From Dioscorea cayenensis subsp. rotundata (Eukaryota; Streptophyta; Magnoliopsida; Dioscoreales; Dioscoreaceae), in NCBI RefSeq assembly GCF_009730915.1, contig NC_052477.1, forward strand, positions 25,996,578 to 26,060,577: DNA of 64,000 bases, written 5' to 3'. Every line of letters starts with the position of its first letter. Positions within the stretch are counted from its first letter, which is position 1. Of the stretch, positions 12,133 through 23,213 are shown one piece after another. The notes below the pieces were generated by a model. That model had not been told where the DNA came from, ran no database searches, and worked only from the letters and a program-made list of their open reading frames with translations. The translations under genes were made by a program, and so were the position numbers.

Positions 12133-13909
12133 GTTGCTTTGACGTCGGCTTTTGCCGCTGTAAGAGTGTAGCCCTGACTTTTCGGAACTTGTAGATTAAT
12201 ACTTGATGATGTATATTTCAGTTTTCATGGAATAGGTAGGTGATCTGAAGCAGACTGACATCTAAACCACCCCACCAGGTTGGATTTTATGATACTGGAT
12301 TGAAATTGTGATACGGTGGTCTTAGAGGAAAAAAAAAATTCACATGCTCTCTTTAGTTTGATTTTGATTAACCAAAACCATATGTATGCTTTTAGATTAT
12401 ACTTGCCATATTTTTTTTGTAATCTTGTTTTACTTGTTACCTCTTAGAATAATTTTTTGGTGTTTAATTTTGACTGGTAGTGATTGTTTTAACCCTGTTT
12501 TTATGTAATATATTTTTTTGTTATATATATATATATATAGGGCCGGTTCTTTAGGAACGAATGTTCTTTCTAATATAACGGTTATATTGAATGAATACTA
12601 AAAAGTGGGAATTACTCCATCCACTGGGTATAACTAAAAAGTATTGTTTATATTTATTTCTCTTCTTACATATATACCTCGGCGGCTCGGTGTTTGGTTG
12701 TAGTGGAGGCCCAGTGGGGTGAAACTTAACATTTGTTTGTCCCATTAGTGGTAACAGCTTAACCATTTCTTTTGACTTGAGGTACAAGTAGTGGGCTTGA
12801 TTTGTTTCATGCATTAGTTTACCGTGGGTGATTTTTACCGTTTGTTATTTTATTTTGATGATTTATTTTTATTTTTATTTTTAATCTTTTATTTTATTAT
12901 TTTTATACTTTATTTTTTATATTATTGTTTCTTGATATTAATTTTTTATTATTTATAGAAAATATTTTATTTAATTTTTATCTTTTATTTTATATGTTAT
13001 TGTTTTTCTTAATTATTTCATTATTTTTTATTGTTTATAAAAAATGTTTTTGATATAATTTTAAATATTTATAAACTCGATCTATGACGCCCAAGGTATG
13101 TACCATGCAGTGGTGATGGTGGTGGTTTAGCTTGCATGGTAAACAAAATTAATGATTTATGCTCACTCAATCGGCTTCGTGAAGCGCTGACTTGTTGAAG
13201 CTTTCAGAGTCTTGGGCTGAACTTCCACGAGCGATTGGTACTTCAGAACCAAATGCTGCCCTCGGTCTCTACCATTTCATCTTTTGGGATGTCCCATGAC
13301 GTTAGCATGTGCAGCAAAGTATATCTGTGACTCTGTCTCTATAGAAAATATTGTTTTAATTAAAATTAACTATATATCGAGTATTTGATGATATATATTA
13401 CAAAAGAGATTTATACGAGTAAAGAGGTGAAAATGTTAATTTCTAACTCAAGTTGAAATGTTAAAAATTTTTTGGAGCAGAGAAAACCTTAAATGATCAT
13501 CAAGAGCATTTTGTTAGCTAATAATTTCTACATAATCTATGTATAATATACATACATACATACATATGTATGTATATAACAAAGTGGAAACAGTAACAAT
13601 TTACAGTAAAGAAACTATGAAGATATCATGATCTGGTGAAATCAATAATGATAATAATAATAATAATAATTGAACAAGCTGCAAAATTGGCATTTAATTA
13701 TCTTCTATTAACACCATAAAACTCTCCTTGTGCTTCACACCTTAACATTAGCACAAAGAAAGAGCAGGATCTTAACTTCAAAAACTTCAGAGTACAAATG
13801 AGAAGATGACAGCATCTACTCCCTTCCTACAATACTGAAAATGAACAAAGCTATGCCAGCTTTAACACAAAAGGATCATCAAGATTCATTGATAACCTAA
13901 TATGTCCTG
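12133..13909. other. Intergenic, AT-rich with microsatellites
   Basis: Contains the probable CID-gene 3'UTR (to about 12350), a (TA)n run at 12523-12539, a very T-rich tract at 12845-13040, a palindromic (ATAC)n/(GTAT)n tract at 13548-13578, and an (ATA)n run at 13645-13671. The junction from the TA run into 'gggccggttctttagg' at 12540 looks like the edge of an insertion but no far end was found. No gene seen. Confidence 0.5.
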
Positions 13910-14170
13910 CTAGTTTTGTGTCGGATTCGAGCCGCTCCGAGGAATATTCCGTAAGCTATCCTTAGCCATCTTCGCTGTCTGCTTTGGTGTTGCTTTAGAA
14001 ACCCGAAAATTCAAAGTACTTGTTGCCAATGATTTCATTAGTTTTCTTGGTTGAGCCTTCTCCATAATGAACTTCTTTTCAGGTGACAATAATGATGATG
14101 ATGCCGATGATATAATGCAGTGTAGAAGCACAACCAAAAGAAGAAAAAAAGCTTTCGATTTGGTCCTCAT
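13910..14170 (-). CDS. Small secreted signalling-peptide precursor, CLE/IDA-like
   Basis: An 86-residue precursor. The first ATG with a sensible leader gives MRTKSKAFFLLLVVLLHC, a classic signal peptide (about residues 1-27, ending SSASSS). A basic, variable region follows (KKFIMEKAQPRKLMKS), and the protein ends exactly at RNIPRSGSNPTQN. That C-terminus resembles plant tailored peptide hormones: the IDA type (I-P-x-S-G...N at matching positions) and, with a one-residue gap, the CLE type (R-x-V-P-x-G-x-N-P-x-x-N). It is therefore probably cleaved and secreted as an apoplastic ligand for a leucine-rich-repeat receptor kinase. An in-frame extension upstream exists but is cysteine-rich and is more likely 5'UTR. 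A TATA box lies about 270 bp upstream. Which peptide family it belongs to is unresolved. Confidence 0.7.
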   Translation of the reverse strand: MRTKSKAFFLLLVVLLHCIISSASSSLLSPEKKFIMEKAQPRKLMKSLATSTLNFRVSKATPKQTAKMAKDSLRNIPRSGSNPTQN

Positions 14171-14440
14171 AGCGACGAACAAACAAATGTTGACACTTGC
14201 TCGGAAAGACCAAGATTGAGAGAAATTTATACACAAACAAACACAGACACACATGCAATCAACTTTTCTTCAGCAGATTAAAGAAGGCAGTGGGCACAAG
14301 AATTTTTTAGTATTCAAAGGACTAAAGCAGTGTCAAAAAAAAAACAAATCAGAAAAACCACGTCGACGTAAATGAAGAATAAAAACCAAACTGTTCAAAC
14401 TGTTCCACATGATGCTCTGAAGCACACACTGCTTAAGAGT

Positions 14441-14450
14441 CTTATATAAA
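14441..14450 (-). promoter_or_regulatory. TATA box of the CLE/IDA-like precursor gene
   Basis: The minus strand reads TTTATATAAG here. Transcription would start near 14415, giving a 5'UTR of roughly 240 nt. Confidence 0.4.
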
Positions 14451-14459
14451 TGAAGGAAA

Positions 14460-16122
14460 ACCACATGGATTAGCCATGAAATCAGAGAGAGTATTTAAAA
14501 AGGTTCTTACATCACCGCACATGGCTTCATTCCTACACTCACACATTGCATGCTATATAGACAAGTTGGTGACCTTAATATACCTAAGCCTTAAATCAAA
14601 CCGAGAAAAATAAAAAAAAAATTAGAAATTATATCTAAAGATTGATACAGAAAACAATGGACTCGGAAAAGATGAATGTCAAAATGTTTCCTTGAAAAAA
14701 GAAATGATCAAGAAAAGTGTGTCCATCTTGATATTTTATTTGGCCCTAGTGTAAGATTAGTAGTGGTTGATCATGTGACGCTAATTTGACTATTCCATTT
14801 TTCTGGCTAGCCATGGCATTAATTTACACAAGTCATGTGATTGGGCACCTGATGTCAAGCAGGTACACTAATCACTCACTAAGCATTCTCCTTTATCACA
14901 CTTGGCTCTAATGTCTAGGTGATTAAAGTGTGATTAATTAGCTTAATCTAGCTTAGCTGGTTAAACCACTTTTCCAGAGTGCCTAATAAAAAGAGCATCA
15001 GAAAGTGTCATAACTTGATTAGATTCAATAATTAAGATGCTTAATTGGCAGTAAAATGATAAGCAAAAGTAACAAGCTTCTTGTAGATATTTTTACTGAC
15101 AGTAATCATCTTGAACATAACTTGGACAGTTTCAAAGGAGTTTCTTCTGCTCTCATGGATTCCAAAATACAGACATTTAAAAAGAAAAAAAATACAACAT
15201 AGATTCAAGCAATTTGTGGTTAATTTATAGATGTCACATGCTTAAGACAAGTGTGCATCTTTGAACAGGGGTACAACATAGTGCATGACGGTAGCCACTT
15301 CTTCAACTATCTCAACTTGCATCTTATAGCACATATAATGGGATCAACACCAACTAAATAAAATTGAAAGTGGTGCTTTAAACAATCATTGAAGATCCTT
15401 ATCATCTTTCTTGAAAAGAGAAACAAGAGCATCCAAGGAAGAAATATATGCTCAGCAGATTTGTCTTTCTATGATTCGGTAGAATTTGAGATTGGAACAA
15501 AGATATCTTAATGTTTCCGATCTAGCTGCATCTTAAGAAGTTTGTCATACATACCAATTGAAGAAGCTGAAAAAAAATGTTGAATCTCTCTCTCTCTCAA
15601 TGGCTTTAGTAATATTGTGAGACCCAGGCACATTTGATACCTATCACAAGAGAATAATATAAATGTTATACATAACAGACCATTAAAAAGAGACATGCAT
15701 TTGAAATTATTACTCATTCGCATAAAACAAGCAACTGAAATTTTATATTGCCAATTCATATGCAGATTTGAGAAAAATCTCTCTCATTCACCTTAATCCT
15801 GTATCCAACAAAAGCAAACAAAGTAATAGCTAGCAATATGATAATTTATGAGTGTGGATGGTAAAAAGATGGAAGCCATCCACATTACACATTCACTAGA
15901 TATGAAGGTGATTGATTTCACTTGGACAAAGTCAATGTGAACAATTTCTCATTGGAAATTTCTCTTCCATTCAATTTAATGAGAAATCCTGCAATACAAA
16001 GTAAAATATACAAATAAGTTGTGACCATAAGAAAATTATATGAGTACACGAAGGGAAAAAAAATGGCATCAATCACCATATCACTCGCTTTGCTCTGTAG
16101 TCTTCAATAAAAAATGACTTGT
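14460..16122. other. Intergenic, no supported gene
   Basis: AT-rich DNA with only short, non-conserved ORFs, and a CT-rich stretch at 15585-15600. The last part is the probable 3'UTR of the minus-strand LIP2 gene. Confidence 0.5.
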
Positions 16123-16791
16123 TTATTTCCATTTGACATCAGTAAATTGAAACAATTTTGCAAAGCAATTTATTAGCTGCTCATGGATCACTTCATCTGG
16201 AGGAAGATCCATCTCAGACTCTATCCTCAATGATGTCACTCCCTTGTCAGCAATACCACAAGGCACAATGTGCTCAAAATAGTTTAAATCTGGATCGATA
16301 TTGAATGCTAAACCATGAGAAGTAATGCCTGAAGATATTCTAACACCTATTGCGCCAATTTTCTTGTTTCCAACCCAGACACCAGTCTCACAAGCATTCC
16401 CCGGACGGGCTCTTGCACCATATAAAGATGCCAAGTCAATCATTGTTGATTCTAGCCCTTCAACATAGTTTCTTGCACCAAACCCAATATCCCTGAGAGA
16501 AATAATAGGATACAGAATGGCTTGACGTGGTCCATGAAATGTTATGTCACCACCTCTTTCTGTGCAGTGAAGCTCAGCACCCATTTTTTTCAGGTCATCC
16601 TCAGATACTAGCAAATTGTGATATGTTCGGCGTTTTCCAATTGTATATGTAGGTGGATGTTGCAGAGACAAGACTGTGTCTGGAATTTTACCAGCTTTTC
16701 TCTCAGCAGCAAGTCTTTCTTGTAGCTTGAGCGCCTCCACATAATTGACAACTCCCATTTTCAATACCTCAAGGTTCCTCTGAAGTTTCAT
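16123..16791 (-). CDS. LIP2: Octanoyltransferase LIP2 (LipB family), mitochondrial
   Basis: Transfers octanoate from acyl carrier protein to the lipoyl domains of 2-oxoacid dehydrogenase E2 subunits and glycine cleavage H protein, the first committed step of mitochondrial lipoate synthesis (family knowledge). The 222-residue protein carries the LipB signature RGGDITFHGPRQ (79-90), the lysine motif NKKIGAIGVR with catalytic Lys144, GITSHGLAFNID (155-166), and VPCGI with catalytic Cys178. The Lys-Cys spacing of 34 matches the bacterial enzyme. The start MKLQRNLEVLKMGVVNY aligns with other plant LIP2 starts from memory; the frame opens further upstream only through a GTG codon. The coding part is one intact exon, and length is normal. 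An untranslated first exon and a 1.2 kb intron lie upstream, and a start-stop uORF sits just before the ATG. Confidence 0.93.
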   Translation of the reverse strand: MKLQRNLEVLKMGVVNYVEALKLQERLAAERKAGKIPDTVLSLQHPPTYTIGKRRTYHNLLVSEDDLKKMGAELHCTERGGDITFHGPRQAILYPIISLRDIGFGARNYVEGLESTMIDLASLYGARARPGNACETGVWVGNKKIGAIGVRISSGITSHGLAFNIDPDLNYFEHIVPCGIADKGVTSLRIESEMDLPPDEVIHEQLINCFAKLFQFTDVKWK

Positions 16792-16805
16792 TCTTTGGAC
16801 TGGTA

Positions 16806-16811
16806 TCACAT
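16806..16811 (-). promoter_or_regulatory. Start-stop minimal uORF (AUG-UGA) before LIP2
   Basis: The minus strand reads ATAATGTGATACC at the beginning of exon 2: an ATG followed directly by TGA, 14 nt before the LIP2 ATG. Minimal AUG-stop uORFs are known to stall or recycle ribosomes in plants. It is present only if splicing uses the acceptor TGTAAACAG (ends 16815). Confidence 0.5.
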
Positions 16812-16814
16812 TAT

Positions 16815-18150
16815 CTGTTTACATTAGAAGAATATATAAAAACCCCACTTTGTAACATCTTGTAAATACAAAAAGATTGAGCAGGTAGACAAACTAGACA
16901 AACATAAATAGCATAACGATACTTCCAATTCAGTGAGATCAACTTTCCCTAAGAGTGTAGCATAGAAGCATTAATGCCAGTGACTGGATATCACAATTGA
17001 TACATAATTGAGGCAAAGTATTATGCCAATAATTGGAGCTTTTTGCCATATTCATTCTGAGCCTACATAGACCTGATCCACATTTTGCACACTTTATGAA
17101 GCTTACATGATTTAAAAATAAGTTTTAAAAAAAACATAAAAGTACGGCACCCTCGTTAACAATCTAAGCTATTTTATCTGTGGGATCACTCCAGACTGGC
17201 TCCAACTTGTGCCAGCTTCATGAGCCTTCTGCTGGAAAATATACATAAAAAAACCTAGAAAAAAATAACAAAAAGACAATTTCCTTATACTGTCAAATGA
17301 CAATGTCTTTTTCTTTCATTCTAATATGAGTTCTGTTGAAGTTTCTAGGCTTTGTATAAATAAAATTTGGCAAACTATGCTCAGCCACTGTGGCCATACT
17401 AAACAAACATTTAGTAGTTGCTATTGAATATTTAGGAAGCTTAAACAACTTGAGAAACAAAAAATAAATAGCACATAATACACAGCTGAGATGAATGTTC
17501 ATCCTGAAATTTCCTTCATACATAGAAAAGAGAATTGCTGACTGTTGAATTTTAAATTGTTTCTCAATAACATCATGGTGCTAGAAATGGATAGAAGATA
17601 GAAGGGATTTCAAAAACCATAGAATGTCCTTCATTCTAGATCAGAAACAAACAAGATAATGATCTCAGTTACTCATCACTTGAATTACTCTCCAACCATA
17701 TCAAACATTCCAATTTACAAACTTTAGTTTCATAATAATTTAACAAGAAAATAAAATTCTGAAAATCCACCAAATTCCCCTATGCCCAAACAATCTTTGG
17801 CAACAAACATCAACCTTTGAGCTAACCAAACTCAATCATAAGCAAAACCTAATAAAAAATTCAGAAAAGATAGCAATATATCATGCCAAATGGTCTCCTT
17901 CAACGCGATGATCAAAAATTCCTCTTCTTTCCATTCTAAAAAATTGCTAAATCCATCAAACATCACCATTTCCATTTCAAAAACTCATAGAAATTTACTG
18001 GAGCGCAAGAAAAAAAAAGGGGCGCACCTATCACCGGAGATTTCGCCGGAGGCGGCGGCGCCAAGGGCTGCGACAAATGCCGGAGAGAGGCGGAGAGTTG
18101 AGCTTGGATCTTTGAACTACGCCGTCTATCAGAGAAGGATAATATGCTCT
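16815..18150 (-). other. LIP2 untranslated first exon and 5'UTR intron
   Basis: Probable exon 1 lies at about 18028-18150: GC-rich, ending CCGGTGATAG followed by the donor GTGCGCC. The intron runs from 18027 to the acceptor TGTAAACAG at 16815. The intron is AT-rich with no gene. Boundaries rest on splice-site appearance. Confidence 0.5.
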
Positions 18151-18159
18151 AATTAGTGT

Positions 18160-20432
18160 TAGGTCCCTCCAAAGATCTGTATTTACTCTTCAGTCCTCCA
18201 AAGATTTTTATATATAAAATTACTTAAAAATATTTTAAAAATTAAAATAAAATTTACTTTTAAAAAAATAATAATATTTCAAAAGTTAACTGAAAATAAT
18301 GCTATTTACATAGTAATTCTTTTTTACAATTATGCGGCAATTTATAAAATATATTAAAAAAATTTTATTAACATGCCTCCTCTTTTTCAAAAAATATTAG
18401 CATAGTGAACCTGTTTTGCATAAAAGTTGGGTTTTTAAACATTGGCTTTAAATAAAAACTCTTGCTTTGTTAAGCAGGTGCCAAGTCATTAGTTATTTGA
18501 TTTTTAAATTATTTAAAATTGTTGGATTTAGACCTCCATTTAAAATGAATTTAAAATATTAAAACATGTGAAATTTGAGAAGAACAAATCAACAAACCCA
18601 ATAACTTTATGATTTTAAATTTCAAAATAAGCCCACAAGATTTCTCGTTAAACTTTTAGAATTAATTTTATATTTATTAATTAAACATAATTTAAAAAAA
18701 AAATACGTTAATAAAATATTTAACACCTTGGTTAAGGGATTTGATTTTTTTTTTTTTCTTTTTAATTCAAGCTATGATTGTTTATAAATAAAATACTTTT
18801 ACAAAAATGCTTGACAGATATTATTATATCTGTATGATATATTTGTATGTAGAACCAATGAATTCCAAATTATACATTTACACATCAACATATGTTTCTC
18901 ACTTTTGGAGATATGACATCCACCATTGAACCTATGAGAAATGGCTGCTCCAGATGTGTTCAAATTGTGTAGTATTATAAACCATTGAAGGTAGAGTTCA
19001 AAAGCTTATTGCCAAAGTATTGTTCATCACTAAATCATACTACACTAAATAATACTGTCCATTGATCTGATATGAAACCTTGTTAAGGATTTTTTAAATA
19101 AAAGCCTTGTAAGTCTTGAGGAATAAGAAAATAATCATTTGTTCATCTCATTGTTTTTCTCCATCTCCCTTCTGTCTTCCTCAATTGTTTGGTGCTTTTA
19201 TGCTCGGGCATTAGATGAATAACTCGCATCCGTTAATAACCAACTAGCTCAACATGACTCCATCCTCTCTGAACAGTTATCACTCAGCCATTTGAAATGA
19301 TGTAAAAGTTGTAGGCATCCTAACAAACAGTCCTGAGATGTTTTAGCTAAAGTTTACTAGATTGGGCAAACCACAACCTCAACCATCCTCTTTTTTTCTT
19401 TACAAGGGAGAGAGCTACACAGTAACTAAACAAAAGAACAAAAACTAGAAAAAAAAGGCCAGCATCAGCAACAAACTCTGTAAGCCATTTTGGCAAGTCC
19501 AAGCCCTTATGAAAGAGAGTCGTCGCCGGGCTCATCCTCCCAAAGTTGGCCAACCTCAACCATTCTTGTACTACCCTCATCTTTCACCCCAGCATGTCTT
19601 CTCATTCACCACCAACTGTCCAACTGTCCAATAGCATAGCACAACACCAACTGTCCAACTGTCCAACTCTCCAATAGCATTGCACAAACACAGACTCCAT
19701 AAACTAGATGTTCCGCAATTCAATGGGGGTAACATCCTCAACTAGGTGTGTTTCAAATAAAGCATTTTCTTCAACTATCATTAGATAGCCAATGATCAAA
19801 AAAATTCAGCTTTATGACGTCTCACAAGTGTGGATCAATGCTCTAGTGGTGTGAGTATGACTAAACTAGTTAAAAATAAATGTAATGCCACAAAGCTTAC
19901 CACCCCCTCCTTCATCTCAAAATCTGAGGTTCTTCTATATAATTAATTAAGATTGGACAAGATATATTTATCATGTGTTTGTTAGGTTTTCAAGCATGTT
20001 ATTTGAAGAAATTAAAAAGTAATCATTTGCTCATCTTATTCCTTTTATTCGTCTCTCTCAATCTCTCTCCCTATCTTTCTCAATTGTCTCCCTATCTTCC
20101 CCAAAACCTCATCTCTCAATTCTCTTGTTGATCTAATTGTTTCATCACACATTGACTATTTACAAAACCTGATAACCAAATTTCATAAATTTCCATGTTT
20201 TTACCCAATATATCTATATATATATATATATATATGACTACTAACATTCTACATATAAAATCAATTAATCAAGAAGCAAATAACCCCCTTCAAACAAATC
20301 ACATAATCAACAATAAATCCAAAACTTCTCCATAAAAAAGTGATTTTTTTTTTTAAATCAGAAAGAAAATTCCTCAACAAACAGAACCAAAAACCTAAAA
20401 AGTTGAAACCCAGAAAAAAAAACCATTTTTTT
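18160..20432. other. Intergenic, AT-rich, one short tandem repeat
   Basis: No supported gene. A (TA)n run lies at 20214-20235. Two loosely similar pyrimidine-rich stretches (19130-19190 and 20015-20090, both with 'taatcatttg.tcatct') suggest an old duplication. Confidence 0.4.
19607..19690. repeat. Short tandem repeat, ccaactgt units
   Basis: A compound repeat: 'caccaactgtccaactgtcc', 'aatagcatagcacaa', then 'caccaactgtccaactgtcc', 'aactctccaatagcattgcacaaa'. It is a two-copy ~40 bp tandem repeat with an internal 10 bp unit. Confidence 0.7.
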
Positions 20433-20528
20433 TTACTTGATAATCAGTAAAATCAAGAGAAAAAAAATGGGGGCAATGGAGGGAGATTCAGATAGAGCTA
20501 ATACAAAGATAGCCATCATTCCGGCCAT
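20433..20528 (-). CDS. Candidate 31-residue hydrophobic peptide gene
   Basis: An ORF too short for usual gene calling. It begins MAGMMAIFVLAL, continues SESPSIAPIFF and ends LLILLIIK before TAA. It is almost wholly hydrophobic with a central SESPSIAP, compatible with a small membrane or secreted peptide; short arabinogalactan peptides have a similar build but longer tails. Support is contextual: a TATA box and a CT-rich leader at ~20972-21026, a donor GTATGG at 20966-20971, and an intron holding a 150 bp tandem duplication. I do not recognise a family. A non-coding transcript is the alternative. Confidence 0.35.
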   Translation of the reverse strand: MAGMMAIFVLALSESPSIAPIFFLLILLIIK

Positions 20529-20654
20529 CAAACCAATAGGGAAACAAAATTCAAATCATCATCATCTCCACTCTCACTCATTCATTCCCCATCAAACACT
20601 CCCGGAAAAACAACATTCATCCATGAATCAACAAGAGAAAACACAAAGAATAAT

Positions 20655-20928
20655 ATGGTGATTAGGGCATCAGATCTCCAAGGTGATAAGGGTACCATCA
20701 ATGCACAATTCAGACGCAAATTACCCATTAAATATATCAGATTCCTCATTTGCCGAAGAATCAAAGATGGAAACAATGAAAACAACCAAAAACAAAAAAA
20801 ACAAAAAAAGTGTGGATTAGGGCATCAGATCTCCAAGGTGATGAGGGTAACATCAATGAACAATTCAGACGCAAATTACCCATTAAATCATTCGGATTCC
20901 TCATTTGCCGATTTAAATCGAAACCAAA
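20655..20928. repeat. Tandem duplication (~155 bp period) in the leader intron
   Basis: About 110 bp from 'gattagggcatcagatctcc' to 'ttcctcatttgccga' at 20657-20760 recurs at 20814-20917 with roughly 90% identity by eye, separated by an A-rich spacer. It lies between the probable first exon and the 31-codon ORF. Confidence 0.85.
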
Positions 20929-20971
20929 ACCGGAAATCAGAGAGGAAAAAAGAAGGAACAAGGATCCATAC

Positions 20972-21026
20972 CTGAGAATCGGCGGAGGAGCTGAGGATTT
21001 GGGGGGGAAAAGGGGGTGTTTTTATA
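20972..21026 (-). promoter_or_regulatory. TATA box and leader exon of a minus-strand transcript
   Basis: The minus strand reads CTCTCTCTATAAAAACACCC (TATA at 21019-21026), then a C-rich leader to GATTCTCAG, followed by the donor GTATGG. An AAACCCTAA telo-box lies upstream near 21045. This is a well-formed plant core promoter, probably driving the 31-codon ORF. Confidence 0.5.
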
Positions 21027-21185
21027 GAGAGAGACGATGATGAGGATTAGGGTTTTAGGTCTCTCGCATTGTTTTAAATGGAATAAATCTGAACCGTTGG
21101 TTTGATAGGGACTCTCTCGACCGTTGGATTTGAGAGTCACACTTTTGCTTCTCACAATCTCACAAATTGCACATATATCCCTCAA

Positions 21186-21872
21186 AATTTTTTAATTGTG
21201 TGTTCCATTTGGAAAAAAAACCATATTTACAAATATGCTTTTTAAAGGGTTTTTAATAATTTAGTGGCTTGATGAGCATATGATAAAATTTTTTTAGTTC
21301 ACAAATTTTGGTATTTTCTTAAATCTATTCTCATGCATTTTATAGTGTGGTTGGAATATCAAATATTATTTCAACACCACTTGATTTAAATGGTCAAAAG
21401 CACGGTATGTGATGTATGAAGTGATGAAAATTCAAATTTTTATTAGAAGAATTAACTCATAAATAATGTTAGTTTCACTCACTCATATTTGCCCACACTA
21501 CAAAAACAAAATGTCAAATCTTATAACTTAGAATTATACTATTTTATTATTTCTTTTTCCTGTTTTTTCATGTATAAAAATTTAAATTTTACTTGTAATA
21601 TTTTATTTTTTTTAATAACCACCTCTGTATTAAAAGCCTTTATGCTTCATTCTCCTCCAAAGTTAAATAAAAGTTTAGATATATGACTTTCTCATATTTT
21701 TCCAAAACTACTCCATAATTTCTCTTGATATTGAAATTATATTTTTATCATATATTTTTTTAATAATAAAATGGATAAGTTACATATCTCCACTACCAAC
21801 AGAAAGAATTAATTCTTCACCCTCTTACTTACAAAGAAGGAAGAGAATTAATTAGTACAGTATATAAAGAAA
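21186..21872. other. Intergenic, AT-rich
   Basis: No gene seen. It contains the probable 3'UTR of the inhibitor gene at its right end. Confidence 0.4.
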
Positions 21873-22216
21873 CTAGCAATGGATTTGATTTCCATTAGTG
21901 AGATGAAGGGTGCAGTTTTGTGGAGCCAAACAGCAGTTGCAAACTGGGTCCAACTTTTCATTCCCTGAAGATTCACAGGTCATGTACTCAAGATCTCTAA
22001 GGCAGTAGAGTGGGCATATTTTCTGGGCAGTTCTACACTGGATGCCCTTAAACAATACCATTCCTAATCAAACATTAAAACTATATATATTATTCCAATT
22101 GATTCATAAGTAATTACAGAAAACCTTAAAGATCAATGAGTTGGAAGGGATTAAAGATTAGATTACTTACCAGATAGCAAGAGAAACAAAGCCATGGAGA
22201 GCTTGAAGTCAGCCAT
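21873..22216 (-). CDS. Potato inhibitor II-type serine proteinase inhibitor, copy 1
   Basis: Secreted defence protein that blocks digestive serine proteases of herbivores and microbes (family knowledge). Exon 1 (22171-22216) encodes MADFKLSMALFLLLS and splits a glycine codon; the donor is GTAAGT. Exon 2 (21873-22063) follows the acceptor TTGATTAG after a 107 bp intron. The mature part carries one PI-II domain with the cysteine pattern CPLYC, YMTC, VCNCCLAPQNC and a final C; the family repeat contains eight cysteines. This is a single-domain inhibitor, unlike the multi-repeat proteins of Solanaceae. The residue in the reactive loop is within CPLYCLRD, so specificity cannot be read with certainty. 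A paralogue with the same exon structure lies at 31953-34909. Confidence 0.85.
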
Positions 22217-22855
22217 GTTTTTTTACTCCTGTTTTTTTTATAGCCTTTTCTTTTGAATTGCTTGGGGCTTGAGAGTTTTGGGTGTACTTATAATTTTATT
22301 TGCAAAGATGGACCATGGTATAGTGCGGAAAAGATTTAGGTATGATGTTGTGAGTCTAATGACCAGACAACATGGTACTCTTTGACTTTAAGATTCATGT
22401 TTTAGACCGAGAAATAAAGTCATATGCTAAAAAAAATAGTTGTTATTATATATATGTATATATATACACACATAAAGCAACAAGCAATGTCCCTACAAAA
22501 AAAATGTCAAAATGTAAAAAAACAGATACCTACAAAAAAAAATGTCAAAATGTAAAAAGACAGATAAATATAATAGTGGATAAGTATGGTAGTTTAATGG
22601 TTCTCTAGAGTTTTATTAAAAATAATTACTCTTTATTTTATCAAGCATTCATCTTCTCAATTTCAAAGCACCAACCATTGACCTTGAAAGCCACCAAACT
22701 ATTCACAAATAAATAAATATTGTATTAAGGAAAAGAAAAGGCATGAGCAACAATTGACATTTGAAAGAAAACCATAAAACTGTACACAAAAACACAAACT
22801 CTGGATCACAACAAAAGTGAAACAAAACTTAAAAAAACAGACATCAATAATCTTT
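22217..22855. other. Inhibitor promoter and AT-rich intergenic DNA with a short tandem repeat
   Basis: The minus strand has a TATA-like AAATTATAAGTACACC near 22283-22300, about 75 bp upstream of the inhibitor ATG. A ~40 bp tandem duplication ('aaaatgtcaaaatgtaaaaa' twice) lies at 22500-22567. Otherwise nothing seen. Confidence 0.45.
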
Positions 22856-23101
22856 CTAAGGCCAAATAGCATCAACAGAGACTCTCATCTCCGGCAACTC
22901 CTCCTCCTCCACCACTCCAACATCCTTCTTCTCCGGTGAGCTTCTCCCTTTACCACTCCTGATCACAACCTTTCCCAATAACTCCTTCAATGAATTTTCA
23001 CTATGTTTCACAAAGCCACCGGAAGCCACCGGCATTAAAGTCACCAAGTCTGCATGCTCAGGGTGGAGAATTTCAGAGATAAGAAGCACAAGAGACGCCA
23101 T
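22856..23101 (-). CDS. Unrecognised 81-residue acidic-tailed protein
   Basis: The frame starts MASLVLLISEILHPEHADLV and ends LPEMRVSVDAIWP. The short hydrophobic N-terminus is weak as a signal peptide; a basic middle (KVVIRSGKGRSSPEKK) precedes an acidic EEEELPE stretch. The frame remains open upstream only through non-ATG codons. A clean TATA box (minus strand CTCTCTATAAATAAAACC, 23196-23213) lies about 100 bp upstream, and the leader is C/T-rich, so it looks like a real small gene. I do not know the family. Basic-then-acidic layout and a short conserved-looking tail would suit a peptide precursor, but that is inference. Confidence 0.6.
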   Translation of the reverse strand: MASLVLLISEILHPEHADLVTLMPVASGGFVKHSENSLKELLGKVVIRSGKGRSSPEKKDVGVVEEEELPEMRVSVDAIWP

Positions 23102-23195
23102 GCAAATTAACAACTCTGAATGAACAAATGAACAAGGACAACAAGTTTTTTTCAAGAGTGTTGATGATACAATGTTGAGAAAGGAGGAAGAAATG

Positions 23196-23213
23196 GTGGG
23201 TTTTATTTATAGA
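23196..23213 (-). promoter_or_regulatory. TATA box of the 81-residue protein gene
   Basis: The minus strand reads CTCTCTATAAATAAAACC, well placed for a transcription start near 23170. Confidence 0.5.

Noticed and set aside
16123-16809. Longer LIP2 start at 16809
   Set aside because: That codon is GTG on the minus strand; the first ATG in frame is at 16791 and fits plant LIP2 N-termini.
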